Positions 42,266 through 52,400 of a stretch of DNA of 63,880 nucleotides are shown here, piece after piece (position 1 is the stretch's first letter; every line of letters begins with the position of its first letter). The stretch is from Bacillus sp. (in: firmicutes). GTDB taxonomy: Bacteria; Bacillota; Bacilli; Bacillales; Salisediminibacteriaceae. The translations under genes were made by a program, and so were the position numbers. Location of the stretch: the NCBI GenBank assembly GCA_021208645.1, contig JAJOJL010000059.1:1-63880 (forward strand), given 5' to 3'. A model generated the notes under the pieces. That model worked only from the letters and a program-made list of their open reading frames with translations. It searched no databases and had not been told where the DNA came from.

Positions 42266-43246
42266 TTACATCCACACCTCAATATAAATTCCAGTTATGG
42301 CACAGAGAAAGCCAACTAGCCAAAAGGTAACAACGACACGCCATTCGCTCCAACCTGAAAGCTCATAATGATGGTGAAGAGGGCTCATTTTAAACAGCCT
42401 CTTTCCCCCTGTTGACTTAAAGTAAGCTACCTGCAGTATTACGGAGAGGGTCTCAATAACAAATACGCCTCCGATAATAACTAAGATTAATTCCATTTTT
42501 GTTAAGATGGCTACCATGGCCAACGCTCCACCTAGAGCAAGGGAGCCCGTATCACCCATAAACACTTTTGCTGGATGAGCATTAAAAACAAGAAAGCCGA
42601 GTACGGCTCCCATCACTGCAATGGAAAATAACGCAACGGTGTACATTGACAGGGAATAGGCGATGATGGCAAAAGCACCGAAGGCAATTGCTGTCGTTCC
42701 AGCTACTAATCCATCCAGACCGTCTGTAAGATTAACTGCATTGGACGTCCCCACAAGAATAACAAGGATAAGGGGGATATATAACCAACCTAACTCTAGG
42801 GAATATCCAGTTCCCGGTATTGCTATGGCTGTGGAAAGAAGCCCTGTTTGTAATAAAACAATGTATACAATGGCAGCAACGGCGACTTGGCCGAGAAATT
42901 TCTGTTTTGACGTTAACCCAAGATTTCTTTTCTTCACCACTTTAATGAAATCATCAATAAAGCCAAGCAAACCAAACCCAGCAGTTACAAATAACAGTAA
43001 CCAGATTTCCACATCAAGGGAATGGAATTGGGAAGCCATGATGATCGTTGCTGTTATTAAGGAAAATAAGATCATCACACCACCCATGGTCGGTGTACCG
43101 CTTTTCTTTTGATGGGATTTTGGACCTTCATCTCTGATACTTTGCCCAAATTTAAGTCTCCTTAAAAAAGGAATTAAGATGGGCGAAAGTAGAACAGCAA
43201 TTAAAAACGACAATATTAACGTAAATAATAGGCCTTGTTCCAGCAT
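42266..43246 (-). CDS. mraY: Phospho-MurNAc-pentapeptide translocase (lipid I synthase)
   Basis: 326-aa membrane enzyme with ten helices. Catalytic motifs [17 protein letters not shown] (Mg site DD), [15 protein letters not shown] and [15 protein letters not shown], and the HHH motif in [15 protein letters not shown] 43246, AGGAG upstream. Intact. Confidence 0.97.
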   Translation of the reverse strand: MLEQGLLFTLILSFLIAVLLSPILIPFLRRLKFGQSIRDEGPKSHQKKSGTPTMGGVMILFSLITATIIMASQFHSLDVEIWLLLFVTAGFGLLGFIDDFIKVVKKRNLGLTSKQKFLGQVAVAAIVYIVLLQTGLLSTAIAIPGTGYSLELGWLYIPLILVILVGTSNAVNLTDGLDGLVAGTTAIAFGAFAIIAYSLSMYTVALFSIAVMGAVLGFLVFNAHPAKVFMGDTGSLALGGALAMVAILTKMELILVIIGGVFVIETLSVILQVAYFKSTGGKRLFKMSPLHHHYELSGWSEWRVVVTFWLVGFLCAITGIYIEVWM

Positions 43247-43406
43247 ATTAGGAACTCCTTTCTAAACTGCAGCTCATTCCTAAAGACAAAACAACAAAAG
43301 GGAAAATAGGGTTTTATATTTATTTTATCGCTTTTATAGTAAATTAATGACTCCCTAATGATAAAGGTTTTGTCTAAATAGAATGAATCCTCTTCTATCA
43401 TAGCTT

Positions 43407-44372
43407 TTAGTTATTATTTTTTATATTAAACTCCTTAAGCCCGGGCTGCATGTCGTCAGGCAATACTCCTAAGTGAACAGCAGTGCCAATTGCATATACA
43501 GCATTTTTAATGTATGGTCGTAAACTTTTCTTCACTTTAAATGGCATGTGAATCCCTTTTAGCTGAAATTGGAGGTTATCTCCTTCTTCTTCCATTTCCA
43601 CCAATTGAAAAACGCAATTCTCCGAGTTTCCGCAATAGACTACATCTGTCTTCCAATCGTAGTTTGTCACTGCTGGCTCGTCTCCATCTACCAAAGCTAA
43701 AGCGCTGGCTTTCATCCCCTTTTCTATCATCCCATACTCCCTTACTACTGCTTCCTTAGACTGATTATCTGATTGGAAGGGAAGCTCCCAAGAGGAGATA
43801 GGTAATAAGGCAATGTTCGGTTCAATAATTTCACTCAACTCACCTAATTCTCCTGAAAAACTCAGGCCGTACTCAGCAATAAATATGTCCGTATCTTCGT
43901 CCATATTAAAAATAGATAAACAAATTCCAAGCCAATCGGATTGACTAGTAAGAGATCTAGAAACTTGATAATTCTTTGTTAAAACGGCAGCAGTTAAGTC
44001 TGCCGTTATTCCACTTTGATCACCTGAGACTGCTATAACAGGTGGATCCACTTCTTCTAAAATCAGCTTGGCCATTTCCTGAATCGCATTCTCTACACTA
44101 TTTGTAATAAAAACTGGTATGGAACTAGTCGTATGAATATCATGTAACTGGCTCTCTTTTTCTAGTAAAACGGCAGCTGCTCCTCCTTGAATTGCCACTT
44201 CCATCACTGCTTCGTTAACTTTCACTTCATCACCAAAGGGGATATAAAGGTAGCCTTCCCTTATATCCTCTTTCTTTAATGCTACCCCAGTAAACATCAG
44301 TTGTGTTGGTACATCTCCAATCGTTTCAGTACATACAGTTTTAAGAAGTTTTATAGTAAGATTTGCACTCAT
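43407..44372 (-). CDS. MurF-like protein lacking the ATP-binding loop and C-terminal ligase domain
   Basis: 321 aa between murE and mraY, the place where many bacteria keep murF. The N-terminal part resembles a MurF/MurE substrate domain (GDVPTQLMFTGVALKKEDIREGYLYIPF). Where MurF has GSNGKTTTK the protein has VSGDQSGITADL (about 116-127): the P-loop Gly-Lys-Thr is gone. The following IFIAEYGLSFSGELGELSEI and EPNIALLPIS match the MurF EMG...GEI...ARPDIA region. The final HMPFKVKKSLRPYIKNAVYA corresponds to the MurF LPGxHxVxNALAA segment. The protein then ends, without the Mur ligase C-terminal domain. The frame is clean, so it looks maintained. ATG 44372 (GAGGAG 8 nt upstream) overlaps murE by 32 bp. 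Catalysis is unlikely; a scaffold or regulatory role is inference. Confidence 0.75.
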   Translation of the reverse strand: MSANLTIKLLKTVCTETIGDVPTQLMFTGVALKKEDIREGYLYIPFGDEVKVNEAVMEVAIQGGAAAVLLEKESQLHDIHTTSSIPVFITNSVENAIQEMAKLILEEVDPPVIAVSGDQSGITADLTAAVLTKNYQVSRSLTSQSDWLGICLSIFNMDEDTDIFIAEYGLSFSGELGELSEIIEPNIALLPISSWELPFQSDNQSKEAVVREYGMIEKGMKASALALVDGDEPAVTNYDWKTDVVYCGNSENCVFQLVEMEEEGDNLQFQLKGIHMPFKVKKSLRPYIKNAVYAIGTAVHLGVLPDDMQPGLKEFNIKNNN

Positions 44373-45838
44373 TTCCGACACTCCTCTGCTGCTTCTTTAG
44401 CCACTTCCCGGTCATCAAATGATAGTTGGTTTTTCCAATCGTTTGATATGTTTCATGCCCTTTACCAGCAATTAAGATAATTTCCTCAGCCTGTGCACGT
44501 TTAACAGCTTCATAAATGGCATCCTTTCGATTTTCAATTACCGTATAATTGGAGGTGACGAGACCTTTTTCCATGTCCTGTAAAATCATTTTTGGGTCTT
44601 CCGTTCTAGGGTTATCGGATGTTAAATAAACAAAATCACTAAGTTCTTCTGCAATAGCAGCCATTTTAGGACGTTTTGTTTTATCACGGTCACCGCCACA
44701 TCCCACAACGACGCTAACCTTACCTTTGGCAAATTCTCTTATCGTTCTCAACACGTTTTCTAAGCTGTCTGGTGTATGGGCATAATCGACAATAACATGA
44801 AATGGCTGGTCCATTTCTACCCTTTCAAACCGGCCGGCAACTCCCTCCACACTAGAAAGGCTTTCCACAATGTCATGCAGGGCTACTCCTGATACATACG
44901 CTGCTGCGGCTGCTGCTAAGGCGTTATAGACAGAAAAGGTTCCAGACATATTGAAGTCAAGGTGAGCTGTTTCATGTCCAATTTGGATATCGAAACTGAC
45001 GCCAGTCTCCCTTAACTGAACATTTACTGCACGCATGTCCGCATCACTATGGATACCGTAAGATAAGATAGGTGCTGCTGTCATCTCTGCCATCGTTTTA
45101 TAGACACTGTCATCTTTGTTTAAAACAGCAATAGGCTGTCTTTCATCATCGTATCCATTTCCTAATTGAGCAAAGAGAAGCCCTTTTGCTTGGGCATACT
45201 TCTCCATCGTCTCGTGAAAATCCAAATGATCCTGGGAGAGGTTTGTAAACACAGCTACGTCAAAGTGGGTACCATGAACTCTTCCAAGCTGCAAGGCATG
45301 GGAGGACACTTCCATCGTAACAACCTCAACCCCATCCTCCACCATGTCTGAGAAGTTTTTTTTGTAACACTAGGGACTCAGGAGTAGTATTTTTAGCTTC
45401 CACCATTTTCCCATTATATTTAACATACATTGTTCCAATAAGGCCTGTATTTTTGCCAGCATCCCCTAATATTTTCTCAATTAAATGAGTAGTGGTCGTT
45501 TTCCCATTTGTACCAGTTACCCCAATTAAATGTAATTTCTTTGTAGGGTGATTGTAAAAGGTCGCAGATAGAATAGCCATCGCTCTTTTACTGTCTTTGA
45601 CAAGCACAACTGGGATTGAAGCTTTGACAGGCTTTTCGGCAACAATCGCCACTGCCCCTTTTTCCTCTGCTTGCTCCACAAAGTCATGGCCGTCGACCGT
45701 ATAGCCTTTGATACAGAAAAACAAGCTACCTTCCGTAACTAGACGGGAATCCATATGAAGGTCTAAAATAGTAGGGTCTTGTTTCTCCTTATATTCATAG
45801 GAAGGCAATTTACTAAGTAATTTCGTTAATGGAATCAT
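44341..45838 (-). CDS. murE: UDP-MurNAc-tripeptide synthetase, meso-DAP adding (one frameshift)
   Basis: Adds meso-diaminopimelate to UDP-MurNAc-dipeptide. ATP loop GVTGTNGKTTTTHL (about 106-119), the DAP-specific DNPR motif in YLTSDNPRTEDP, and AGKGHETYQ near the end. The frame breaks in an A8 run about 45356-45363; with seven A it reads LVLQKNFSDMVEDGVEVVTM. Corrected length is about 498 aa. ATG 45838 (GAGGG 6 nt upstream) preferred to TTG 45844. Confidence 0.95.
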
Positions 45839-45899
45839 TTCCAACCCTCTTTCGTTATGAACAGATCAATGTCATTCGATTTTTCTCACATTCCCCATT

Positions 45900-47837
45900 T
45901 TACTGTTCCTCCTCTGGTTTGTCACCCATATATATACGAATTGTTGAACCTGCCCTCACTCTCGTATTTGGTGCAGGTGATTGTACTAAAACCTCATTGC
46001 CATTCCCCTCTACTTCAAGTTGTAGCTCATAGTAGGCTTGATTAATTTCCCGCATTGTCAAACCAACTAAATCAGGTACATCCACAATTGGTTCATCGTC
46101 CCACATTAGCTCTTTTTCAATTTGACCTCCACGTTTTTCTACGCCAAGGGCTCGTAATCCATCTTCCATTATGTTACCCACAATTGGGGCTGCTACTGTT
46201 CCACCGAATTGAATAATGTTTTTGGGGTTATCAATGGCAACGTAAATAACAATTTGCGGATCATCAGCAGGAGCGAAACCAATGAAAGATACAATATGGT
46301 TATTCTCCAAATACCTTCCACCTTTTGCTTTCTGTGCGGTTCCAGTTTTTCCGGCAACTCGATAGCCGTCCACATAAGCTTTGCGACCAGACCCTTTTGC
46401 AACAACGTGCTCCAAGGCTCTACGTATCTCTGCTGATGTTTCCTCAGAAATAATCGTATTCCTTAAGGTAGGAGTGGTTCTAGAAATAACTTCATTCGTT
46501 TCTGGGTCAATAAATTCTTTTGCTAAATAAGGTTGATACAGCTTTCCCCCATTAATGGCCGCGGCAACTGCCGCAACTTGCTGTATGGGGGTTACGGATA
46601 CCCCTTGACCGAAGGAGGTGGTTGCCAACTCTAATGGTCCTACTGCTTCTAAGTCAAAGAGAATACCTGTTCCTTCCCCTTGAAGGTCGATACCCGTTTC
46701 ACTCCCGAAACCAAAATCATGAATGTACTGAAAAAGTGTTTCTTTACCTAGTTCCTCGCCCAAGGCAACAAAACCAGGGTTACAGGAATTTTGAACCACT
46801 TCTAAATACGTCTGGGATCCATGACCACATTTTTTCCAGCAGCGTAGTTTATGACCTGAAACTTCAATATAGCCAGGATCATGGAAGTTATCTTTATCTA
46901 AGTCGACAATTCCTTCTTCCAACGCGGCGGCTAACGTAATAATCTTAAAAGTTGAACCTGGTTCGTACTGACTCCATACTGGTTTATTTTGATTATAAAT
47001 TTCTGGAGGCACTTCCCGAAATCGTTCTGGGTCGTAATCAGGGCGGGAGGACATTCCCAATATTTCCCCTGTGTTTGGATTCATAGCTATGGCTATTGCA
47101 CCGTCTGGATTATACTTAGCTTCTGCATTATCTAGTTCCCGTTCAATGATCGTTTGTATTTTTGAATCGATAGTCAGTTTTAAGTGTTGGCCATTGACTG
47201 GTGGCGTATACACGTCTGCTAAGTTTGGCATGCGCGTTCCTTTTGCTGTTGAATAATAGGATACATGGCCTTGTTCCCCTGAAAGTCTTTCGTCATAAAA
47301 CAACTCAAGTCCTGTTAGCCCTTGATTGTCAATACCTGCAAAACCTAAAACATGAGACAAATACTTACCGAATGGGTAATGGCGCTTATTGTCCTCTGCG
47401 ATAAAAACTCCAGGAAGCTTTAATTTCCTTACTTCCTCCGCCAGTTCATTACTCATTTTTCGTCCCTCTGGATTTATTCGAACAATGGAAGCATTTTTTG
47501 TAACGAATTCATAGGCTTTTTGTGGGTCCATATTTAGTATTTCAGCAAGTTTTTGCGCTGTGCCCGATGGATCCTCAATTTGCCGGGGAACAACGAGTAC
47601 AGATGGTGCACTTATATTCGTAGCAAGGGGGATACCATTTCGATCTAAAATTTCTCCCCTTTTTGCCTCAAATGGTATATTTCTACTCCATGAGTCTTCT
47701 GCCCTTGTGGCAATTTCATCCCCCATAACGAGCTGGACAAACCCTAAGCGAACGACCATCACCAAAAAAACTACTAATCCAATACTTAAAGCAAAGATCA
47801 ACCGTTTCCGAACGGTTACATTTGATACTCTTTTCAT
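45900..47837 (-). CDS. spoVD: SpoVD, sporulation-specific class B penicillin-binding protein
   Basis: 645 aa transpeptidase needed for spore cortex. One N-terminal membrane helix; dimerisation domain from RGEILDRNGIPLATN. Active-site Ser295 in EPGSTFKI, SCN motif in VVQNSCNPGF, KTGTAQ box, and one C-terminal PASTA domain (VDVPDLVGLTMREINQAYYE) typical of SpoVD. ATG 47837 follows GGGAGG. Partner of SpoVE. Confidence 0.96.
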   Translation of the reverse strand: MKRVSNVTVRKRLIFALSIGLVVFLVMVVRLGFVQLVMGDEIATRAEDSWSRNIPFEAKRGEILDRNGIPLATNISAPSVLVVPRQIEDPSGTAQKLAEILNMDPQKAYEFVTKNASIVRINPEGRKMSNELAEEVRKLKLPGVFIAEDNKRHYPFGKYLSHVLGFAGIDNQGLTGLELFYDERLSGEQGHVSYYSTAKGTRMPNLADVYTPPVNGQHLKLTIDSKIQTIIERELDNAEAKYNPDGAIAIAMNPNTGEILGMSSRPDYDPERFREVPPEIYNQNKPVWSQYEPGSTFKIITLAAALEEGIVDLDKDNFHDPGYIEVSGHKLRCWKKCGHGSQTYLEVVQNSCNPGFVALGEELGKETLFQYIHDFGFGSETGIDLQGEGTGILFDLEAVGPLELATTSFGQGVSVTPIQQVAAVAAAINGGKLYQPYLAKEFIDPETNEVISRTTPTLRNTIISEETSAEIRRALEHVVAKGSGRKAYVDGYRVAGKTGTAQKAKGGRYLENNHIVSFIGFAPADDPQIVIYVAIDNPKNIIQFGGTVAAPIVGNIMEDGLRALGVEKRGGQIEKELMWDDEPIVDVPDLVGLTMREINQAYYELQLEVEGNGNEVLVQSPAPNTRVRAGSTIRIYMGDKPEEEQ

Positions 47838-47860
47838 ATGCCCAAACCTCCCATGTATAA

Positions 47861-47887
47861 ACACTATGGCTTGATTCAGACATATGA
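47861..47887 (-). promoter_or_regulatory. Candidate sigma-E promoter of spoVD
   Basis: -35-like TCATATG (plus 47881-47887) and -10-like CATAGTGT (plus 47861-47868) lie between the pbpB terminator and spoVD. Matches are partial and the spacer is short. The position agrees with the mother-cell promoter known in B. subtilis. Confidence 0.3.
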
Positions 47888-47916
47888 AAAAAAAAGGACA
47901 AGATAGAACCTGTCCT
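47886..47916 (-). terminator. Terminator after pbpB
   Basis: AGGACA...TGTCCT stem followed by T9 on the minus strand, 34 bases past the pbpB stop. It separates vegetative pbpB from spoVD. Confidence 0.8.
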
Positions 47917-47949
47917 CTTTGTTTTGTAGATTTATTTACTTACGAACAC

Positions 47950-50172
47950 TTAATCCATAAAAAACTCTTCCTCTTCCTCATCTTCATCAATAGAAATAAA
48001 TTGATAGTCAACTAAATCATCAATAGTCGTTTCAGGTCTACTACCTGGAGGCTCTAACTGAACCATTACCCGTTCAATTCCTTGTAGATTATCACCAGGA
48101 GCAGGTCGTTGCTGAACAACAAAACCTTTCCCCTCCACATTAAGTTGTACACCAATCAAAGATTCTAAAGTAAATAAACTTCTTAGGGACCAACCTGCCA
48201 CATCAGGCATTAGAACATTGTCCCCTTCTGTTTTCAGAAAGACTTTTTCACCTCGTAAAACAGTTGACCCTGGAGGTGGGAATTGTTTTTCCACTGTCTC
48301 TCCGTTGCCCAGTTTTATTACACGGAATCCACTAGTCATTAATTCATCCTCAACAGAGGTGAGAGGTTTGCCTACAAAATCCCCTATACCTTGCCCTTCC
48401 ACAACTGTTGTCCCATTCCCATTAGTTGGGGCAATATTAAGATATTGTAAGCTTTGATTCATAACGGATTTAAAGATCATAGATACAGGAAGAGACCCTG
48501 ATTCGTATTCTTGAAGTTGAGGCCTATCTACCGCAACATAGACAATCACCTGAGGATCCTCTGCTGGAGCCATTCCTATAAAGGAAAAAATATTATTTCC
48601 ATGTCCCGTCATATATCCAGGACCATTTTCCAATGGTATTTGCGCTGTACCAGTCTTTCCTGCTACGCGGAATCCTTCAATGGCATAAGGTCTACCTGTT
48701 CCTACTTCAGAGGTGACTACCGATTCTAGCAATCTAATAACTTCATTAGCTGTTTGTTCAGAGATTGGATTTCCTGCCACGACCCGTTCATTTTGTTGAA
48801 TAACCTCACCTGTATCCACAGACTCTATTCGATCAATGATATAAGGACGAAGCATTTCTCCCCCATTAGCTATAGCTGTTGCTGCCTGGATTTGCTGGAT
48901 AGGCGTTACTGCTGTTCCTTGGCCTAATGCCGTTGTTGCCAATTCACTTAAACTTCCACGAACGATTGCCCCATTCACTTCATTAGGGAGGTCAATCCCC
49001 GTCCTATCTGCAAAGCCAAATTTCTCAACATAATTATATAAACGTTCTGAACCTAGTTTTTCAATGGCAAGCTTCGAAAAGGCAACGTTAGAAGAGCGTT
49101 GAAAGCCTTCATTAAATGAGATTTCTCCCCAACCACCTCGGTGATGGTCTCTAATAATAAATTCATCAACAGGATAAGAGCCTGATTGAAACAGTTCTTC
49201 TCCGTTATAAACTCCTTCTTCTATGGCCGCAGCCAACGTAAACATTTTCATTGTTGAGCCTGGCTCAAACCTTGAAGCAATATTAAAATTTGTATAATTT
49301 ATAATTGATTCATACTGATTTGGGTTAAAACTTGGTCGGTTAGACATACCGAGAATTTCTCCTGTCTTAGCATTAGCTACAATTGCCATAATTCTCTCAG
49401 GTTGAAATTCTTCATCCACTTGATTCATTGTTTGTTCAATGACCATTTGAATTCTCGTATCGAGGGTAAGGAAAACATTATCACCATTTTTAGGAGGCTC
49501 GATCATTTCATTGGCGTCTGTCAATCTACGATTTCGCCCATCCTTTCGATAAGTAATTCGACCATCTTGTTCTTGTAAATAGTCGTTCAAACTGCTTTCC
49601 AAACCCATCCTAGCTACAGACATATCCCTTTCTGTATAACCAAGGATGTGGGAGGCAAAGTTTTGTTTGGGGTAAAACCTCCGTGGATCTTCTCGAAAAC
49701 CGATACCATCTAAATCTAATGCATTAATTTCCTCTCGTGTCTCAAAGCTTAAAAATTTCGTGCGTGATCCAAGCTCTACCTGAACCCTACCTTGTTCAAT
49801 TCCTCTCGACAAAATACCTTCAATTGCATCAGGATCAACATCTAGGACCGTACTCAATTGATAAGCAGTATAAGCAGGGTCTTCCACAAAATCTCCAAAA
49901 CGCTCATCTAAATTTGCTATTATAGTATAGGAGGGAATTTCTTCTGCCAGCGCCTCACCATTTCGATCGTATATTGTACCCCGTTTCCCATCAATCACTC
50001 GCGTCAAAGACCAACGCTTTTCTAGAAGGGTCTGTAAATCATTGCCTTGGATTTCCTGTTCGGCTTGAATATACATAAAACGGGAAAACATACCTGATAT
50101 TCCAATAAGAAATAACGATAAGATTATAAGGGCGCGTATGATTACTTTTCTGCTTTTTTTTCTCCTCCACAC
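47950..50172 (-). CDS. pbpB: Penicillin-binding protein 2B, septal transpeptidase
   Basis: 740 aa class B PBP. Membrane helix at about 10-32, RGTIYDRNGEALAEE dimerisation box, Ser306 in EPGSTMKMF, SSN in QRSSNVAFS, KTGTAQIP. Two C-terminal PASTA repeats (IGDFVGKPLTSVEDEL and MPDVAGWSLRSL) and an acidic tail (EDEEEEEFFMD). Essential for septation with FtsL and DivIB. Intact. Confidence 0.96.
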   Translation of the reverse strand: MWRRKKSRKVIIRALIILSLFLIGISGMFSRFMYIQAEQEIQGNDLQTLLEKRWSLTRVIDGKRGTIYDRNGEALAEEIPSYTIIANLDERFGDFVEDPAYTAYQLSTVLDVDPDAIEGILSRGIEQGRVQVELGSRTKFLSFETREEINALDLDGIGFREDPRRFYPKQNFASHILGYTERDMSVARMGLESSLNDYLQEQDGRITYRKDGRNRRLTDANEMIEPPKNGDNVFLTLDTRIQMVIEQTMNQVDEEFQPERIMAIVANAKTGEILGMSNRPSFNPNQYESIINYTNFNIASRFEPGSTMKMFTLAAAIEEGVYNGEELFQSGSYPVDEFIIRDHHRGGWGEISFNEGFQRSSNVAFSKLAIEKLGSERLYNYVEKFGFADRTGIDLPNEVNGAIVRGSLSELATTALGQGTAVTPIQQIQAATAIANGGEMLRPYIIDRIESVDTGEVIQQNERVVAGNPISEQTANEVIRLLESVVTSEVGTGRPYAIEGFRVAGKTGTAQIPLENGPGYMTGHGNNIFSFIGMAPAEDPQVIVYVAVDRPQLQEYESGSLPVSMIFKSVMNQSLQYLNIAPTNGNGTTVVEGQGIGDFVGKPLTSVEDELMTSGFRVIKLGNGETVEKQFPPPGSTVLRGEKVFLKTEGDNVLMPDVAGWSLRSLFTLESLIGVQLNVEGKGFVVQQRPAPGDNLQGIERVMVQLEPPGSRPETTIDDLVDYQFISIDEDEEEEEFFMD

Positions 50173-50193
50173 ACACTCACCTTCTCCGTTGGA

Positions 50194-50557
50194 TTAATTG
50201 CTTGTATGGGTAAATCTCACGTTGTTTTCATCTAGGATCATTCCCATTTCCTTTGCCATGGAAAGGATACGGTCAGGGTCTGATAACTCCATCACTTGCA
50301 GACTTAAACCTTCATTTACCTTCACTTGCTCTTGAATGGCTCTTTCCGTTTGCTGAATTTCGTGATTGGCAATATAAATAGATGCATAGTTAGATAAGAC
50401 CAAATACAAGGCAAAAACGATAGCCCCTAAGGTAATAGTATAGATGAACTTTTCTCCTTTGGAAATACGAGATTTATAAGCTTGTCTTTTTTTTCGGTTT
50501 ACTACCTGGGTTAGTGATTACAGGTTGCTCTAATTGTTTCTGGACTAGTGGACTCAT
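50194..50557 (-). CDS. ftsL: FtsL divisome protein (one frameshift)
   Basis: Short bitopic protein: basic cytosolic tail (MSPLVQKQLEQPVITNPGSK from ATG 50557), membrane helix FIYTITLGAIVFALYLVL, then a leucine-zipper-like ectodomain (TERAIQEQVKVNEGLSLQV). The frame breaks in an A8 run about 50487-50494; with seven A it reads KPKKRQAYKSRISKGEKF. Corrected length is about 120 aa. Position between rsmH and pbpB is diagnostic. Confidence 0.93.
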
Positions 50558-50575
50558 TCGTTACCCTCCCAAAAA

Positions 50576-51508
50576 TTATTGTTTTTCTGCAATTCTTAAT
50601 TTGGCTGATTCTGCCCTCGGGTTCATCTCCAATTCCTCTTTAGACGCAAGGATTGGCTTTCGGTTAATTAACACAAGTTCCGGCTGAAATTCATCAGGAA
50701 TAATTGGTAAATCCTTTGGTAGATCTGCCCTTGTGCTCCGTTGTTTAAATACTTGTTTACAAATCCGATCCTCTAATGAATGAAAGGTAATGACGGCTAT
50801 TCTCCCTTTTGTAGCTGTCATGTCAATAGCATCTTGTAAGGCATTTTCAAATACATTTAGTTCATCATTTACGGCAATTCGAATGGCTTGAAACGTTCGT
50901 TTCGCAGGATGGCCTCCCTTTCTTCTGGCCGGAGCTGGAATGGCATCCTTAATAATGTCTACAAGTTCAAACGTGGACTCAATAGGCTTGACCTCACGCG
51001 CTTTCTCTATTTTTCTTGCGATTTGCTTTGCAAACCGCTCTTCCCCATATCGAGAAATCACTTTCATAATACTTTCAAATGGCCACTCATTAACCACTTC
51101 ATAAGCAGAAAGGGCTTGTCCCTGATCCATCCTCATGTCAAGGGGTGCATCGAATCGATAGCTAAACCCTCTTTCTGGTTCGTCAAATTGTGGTGATGAA
51201 ACTCCAAGGTCAAACACAAATCCATCAACTTGTTCAAGACCAAGTTCAAGAAGTTCCTGTTTTAAATATTGAAAATTACTATGTACAAAAATGACTTTGT
51301 CTCCATAGTCTTTTAAACGTTCCTTTGCGTGGGCTAATGCCCGTTCGTCTTGGTCGAATGCGATTAATTTTCCATTACCACTAATCTTGGAAAGGATGGA
51401 TTCACTATGTCCTCCCCCACCTAGCGTACAATCTACATAAATACCATCAGGGTGAACGTTAAGCCCATCTACTGTTGCCTCTTTAAGAACCGTTACATGC
51501 TCAAACAA
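50576..51508 (-). CDS. rsmH: 16S rRNA (cytosine1402-N4)-methyltransferase
   Basis: 310 aa. SAM-binding [35 protein letters not shown], and C-terminal [19 protein letters not shown] start at 51508 with GGAGGA upstream. Intact. Confidence 0.97.
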   Translation of the reverse strand: MFEHVTVLKEATVDGLNVHPDGIYVDCTLGGGGHSESILSKISGNGKLIAFDQDERALAHAKERLKDYGDKVIFVHSNFQYLKQELLELGLEQVDGFVFDLGVSSPQFDEPERGFSYRFDAPLDMRMDQGQALSAYEVVNEWPFESIMKVISRYGEERFAKQIARKIEKAREVKPIESTFELVDIIKDAIPAPARRKGGHPAKRTFQAIRIAVNDELNVFENALQDAIDMTATKGRIAVITFHSLEDRICKQVFKQRSTRADLPKDLPIIPDEFQPELVLINRKPILASKEELEMNPRAESAKLRIAEKQ

Positions 51509-51578
51509 AGAAAAATCCTCCTTTTATCGTCAAAACAATGGTTATGCTGGTAATCTTTTTCCAGTAGCTTTACAACTC

Positions 51579-52010
51579 CTAGAGATCGAAGTCTACGATG
51601 CCTTCTGCAATTTCTGCAAACGACTCTTCTGACTCTGCAAAGTATTCTTCCCAAATTCCTTTACTCCAAATCTCTACCCGGTTGGAAACTCCAATGACGA
51701 CACATTCTTTTTCAAGTTGGGCATACGAACGTAAAGTTGGTGCTATATTTACTCTCCCCTGTTTATCTAATTCACTTTCAGCAGCTCCAGAAAAGAAAAA
51801 GCGCGTAAAAGCACGTGCATCCTTTTTCGTAAAAGGCAATGTTTTTAATTTCTGTTCCAGCTGCTTCCATTCATGTTCTGGATAGACAAATAAACACTTG
51901 TCCATCCCCCTCGTTACGACGAAGGCGGGTCCAAGTTCATCACGAAATTTCGCAGGAATAATCATCCTACCCTTTTCATCAATCGTATGATGATATTCGC
52001 CCATGAACAT
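51579..52010 (-). CDS. mraZ: MraZ transcriptional regulator of the dcw cluster
   Basis: 143 aa with two AbrB-like SpoVT/MraZ half domains: [21 protein letters not shown] and [20 protein letters not shown]. It forms ring oligomers that bind phased repeats at its own promoter. ATG 52010 (GGAGG 9 nt upstream) is preferred to the longer frame. A phased GTGG array lies directly upstream. Confidence 0.96.
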   Translation of the reverse strand: MFMGEYHHTIDEKGRMIIPAKFRDELGPAFVVTRGMDKCLFVYPEHEWKQLEQKLKTLPFTKKDARAFTRFFFSGAAESELDKQGRVNIAPTLRSYAQLEKECVVIGVSNRVEIWSKGIWEEYFAESEESFAEIAEGIVDFDL

Positions 52011-52027
52011 AAGACGCCACCTCCTCC

Positions 52028-52072
52028 CCACTTTATAACACTAATTTACCACATCCCCCCACTTTTCACCAC
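52028..52072 (-). promoter_or_regulatory. Phased GTGG array, probable MraZ operator
   Basis: On the minus strand GTGG occurs with first bases at plus 52072, 52062, 52052 and 52031, with a GTG at 52041: spacing 10, 10, 11, 10. The units read GTGGTGAAAA, GTGGGGGGAT, GTGGTAAATT. MraZ boxes known in other bacteria are TGGGN or AAGTGG repeats with 10-bp period. Confidence 0.7.
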
Positions 52073-52141
52073 CTCTTTCGGATTTTTGTCCCAAAAAAAA
52101 ATAAAACAATAAGCTAAAATTAAAGTTTTGAGCATAAAGGT

Positions 52142-52196
52142 AAAAAAAGAGGATGACTCAAAATGGGTTGTTTTCCCCTCTTGAATCATCCTCTTC
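52142..52196 (-). terminator. Terminator downstream of bshC
   Basis: AGAGGATGACTCA / TGAATCATCCTCTT stem with T7 on the minus strand. The dispersed repeat copy 2 lies between the bshC stop and this hairpin. Confidence 0.8.
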
Positions 52197-52241
52197 TATT
52201 ATGTTAGCTCTGTTAGTGGATAATGTTGATTTTGGATATGC

Positions 52242-52358
52242 GTTGATTTTGCGAAAGGAGCGAGACTCCTGCGGGAAAAGCAACGGCTGAAGACCCCGCA
52301 GGGACGAGGAGGCTGAAGCGTTGCCCGCGGAAAGCGAGCTCCTGTAGCATAAATCAAC
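52242..52358. repeat. Dispersed Bacillaceae-type repeat, copy 2
   Basis: The 80-bp core is 52260-52339, with flanks GTTGATTT (52242) and AAATCAAC (52351-52358). It differs from copy 1 at four core positions. It lies in the bshC 3' UTR. Confidence 0.85.
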
Positions 52359-52400
52359 AACAAAAAATTACCAGAGCCATTTTTTTAAAAACCATTACGT

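Noticed and set aside
43216-43401. 61-codon frame between mraY and the MurF-like gene
   Set aside because: Overlaps the mraY start, low-complexity AT-rich product, no ribosome site.
24549-52358. Insertion sequence as explanation of the 80-bp repeats
   Set aside because: No transposase and no clear target-site duplication; called only a dispersed repeat.
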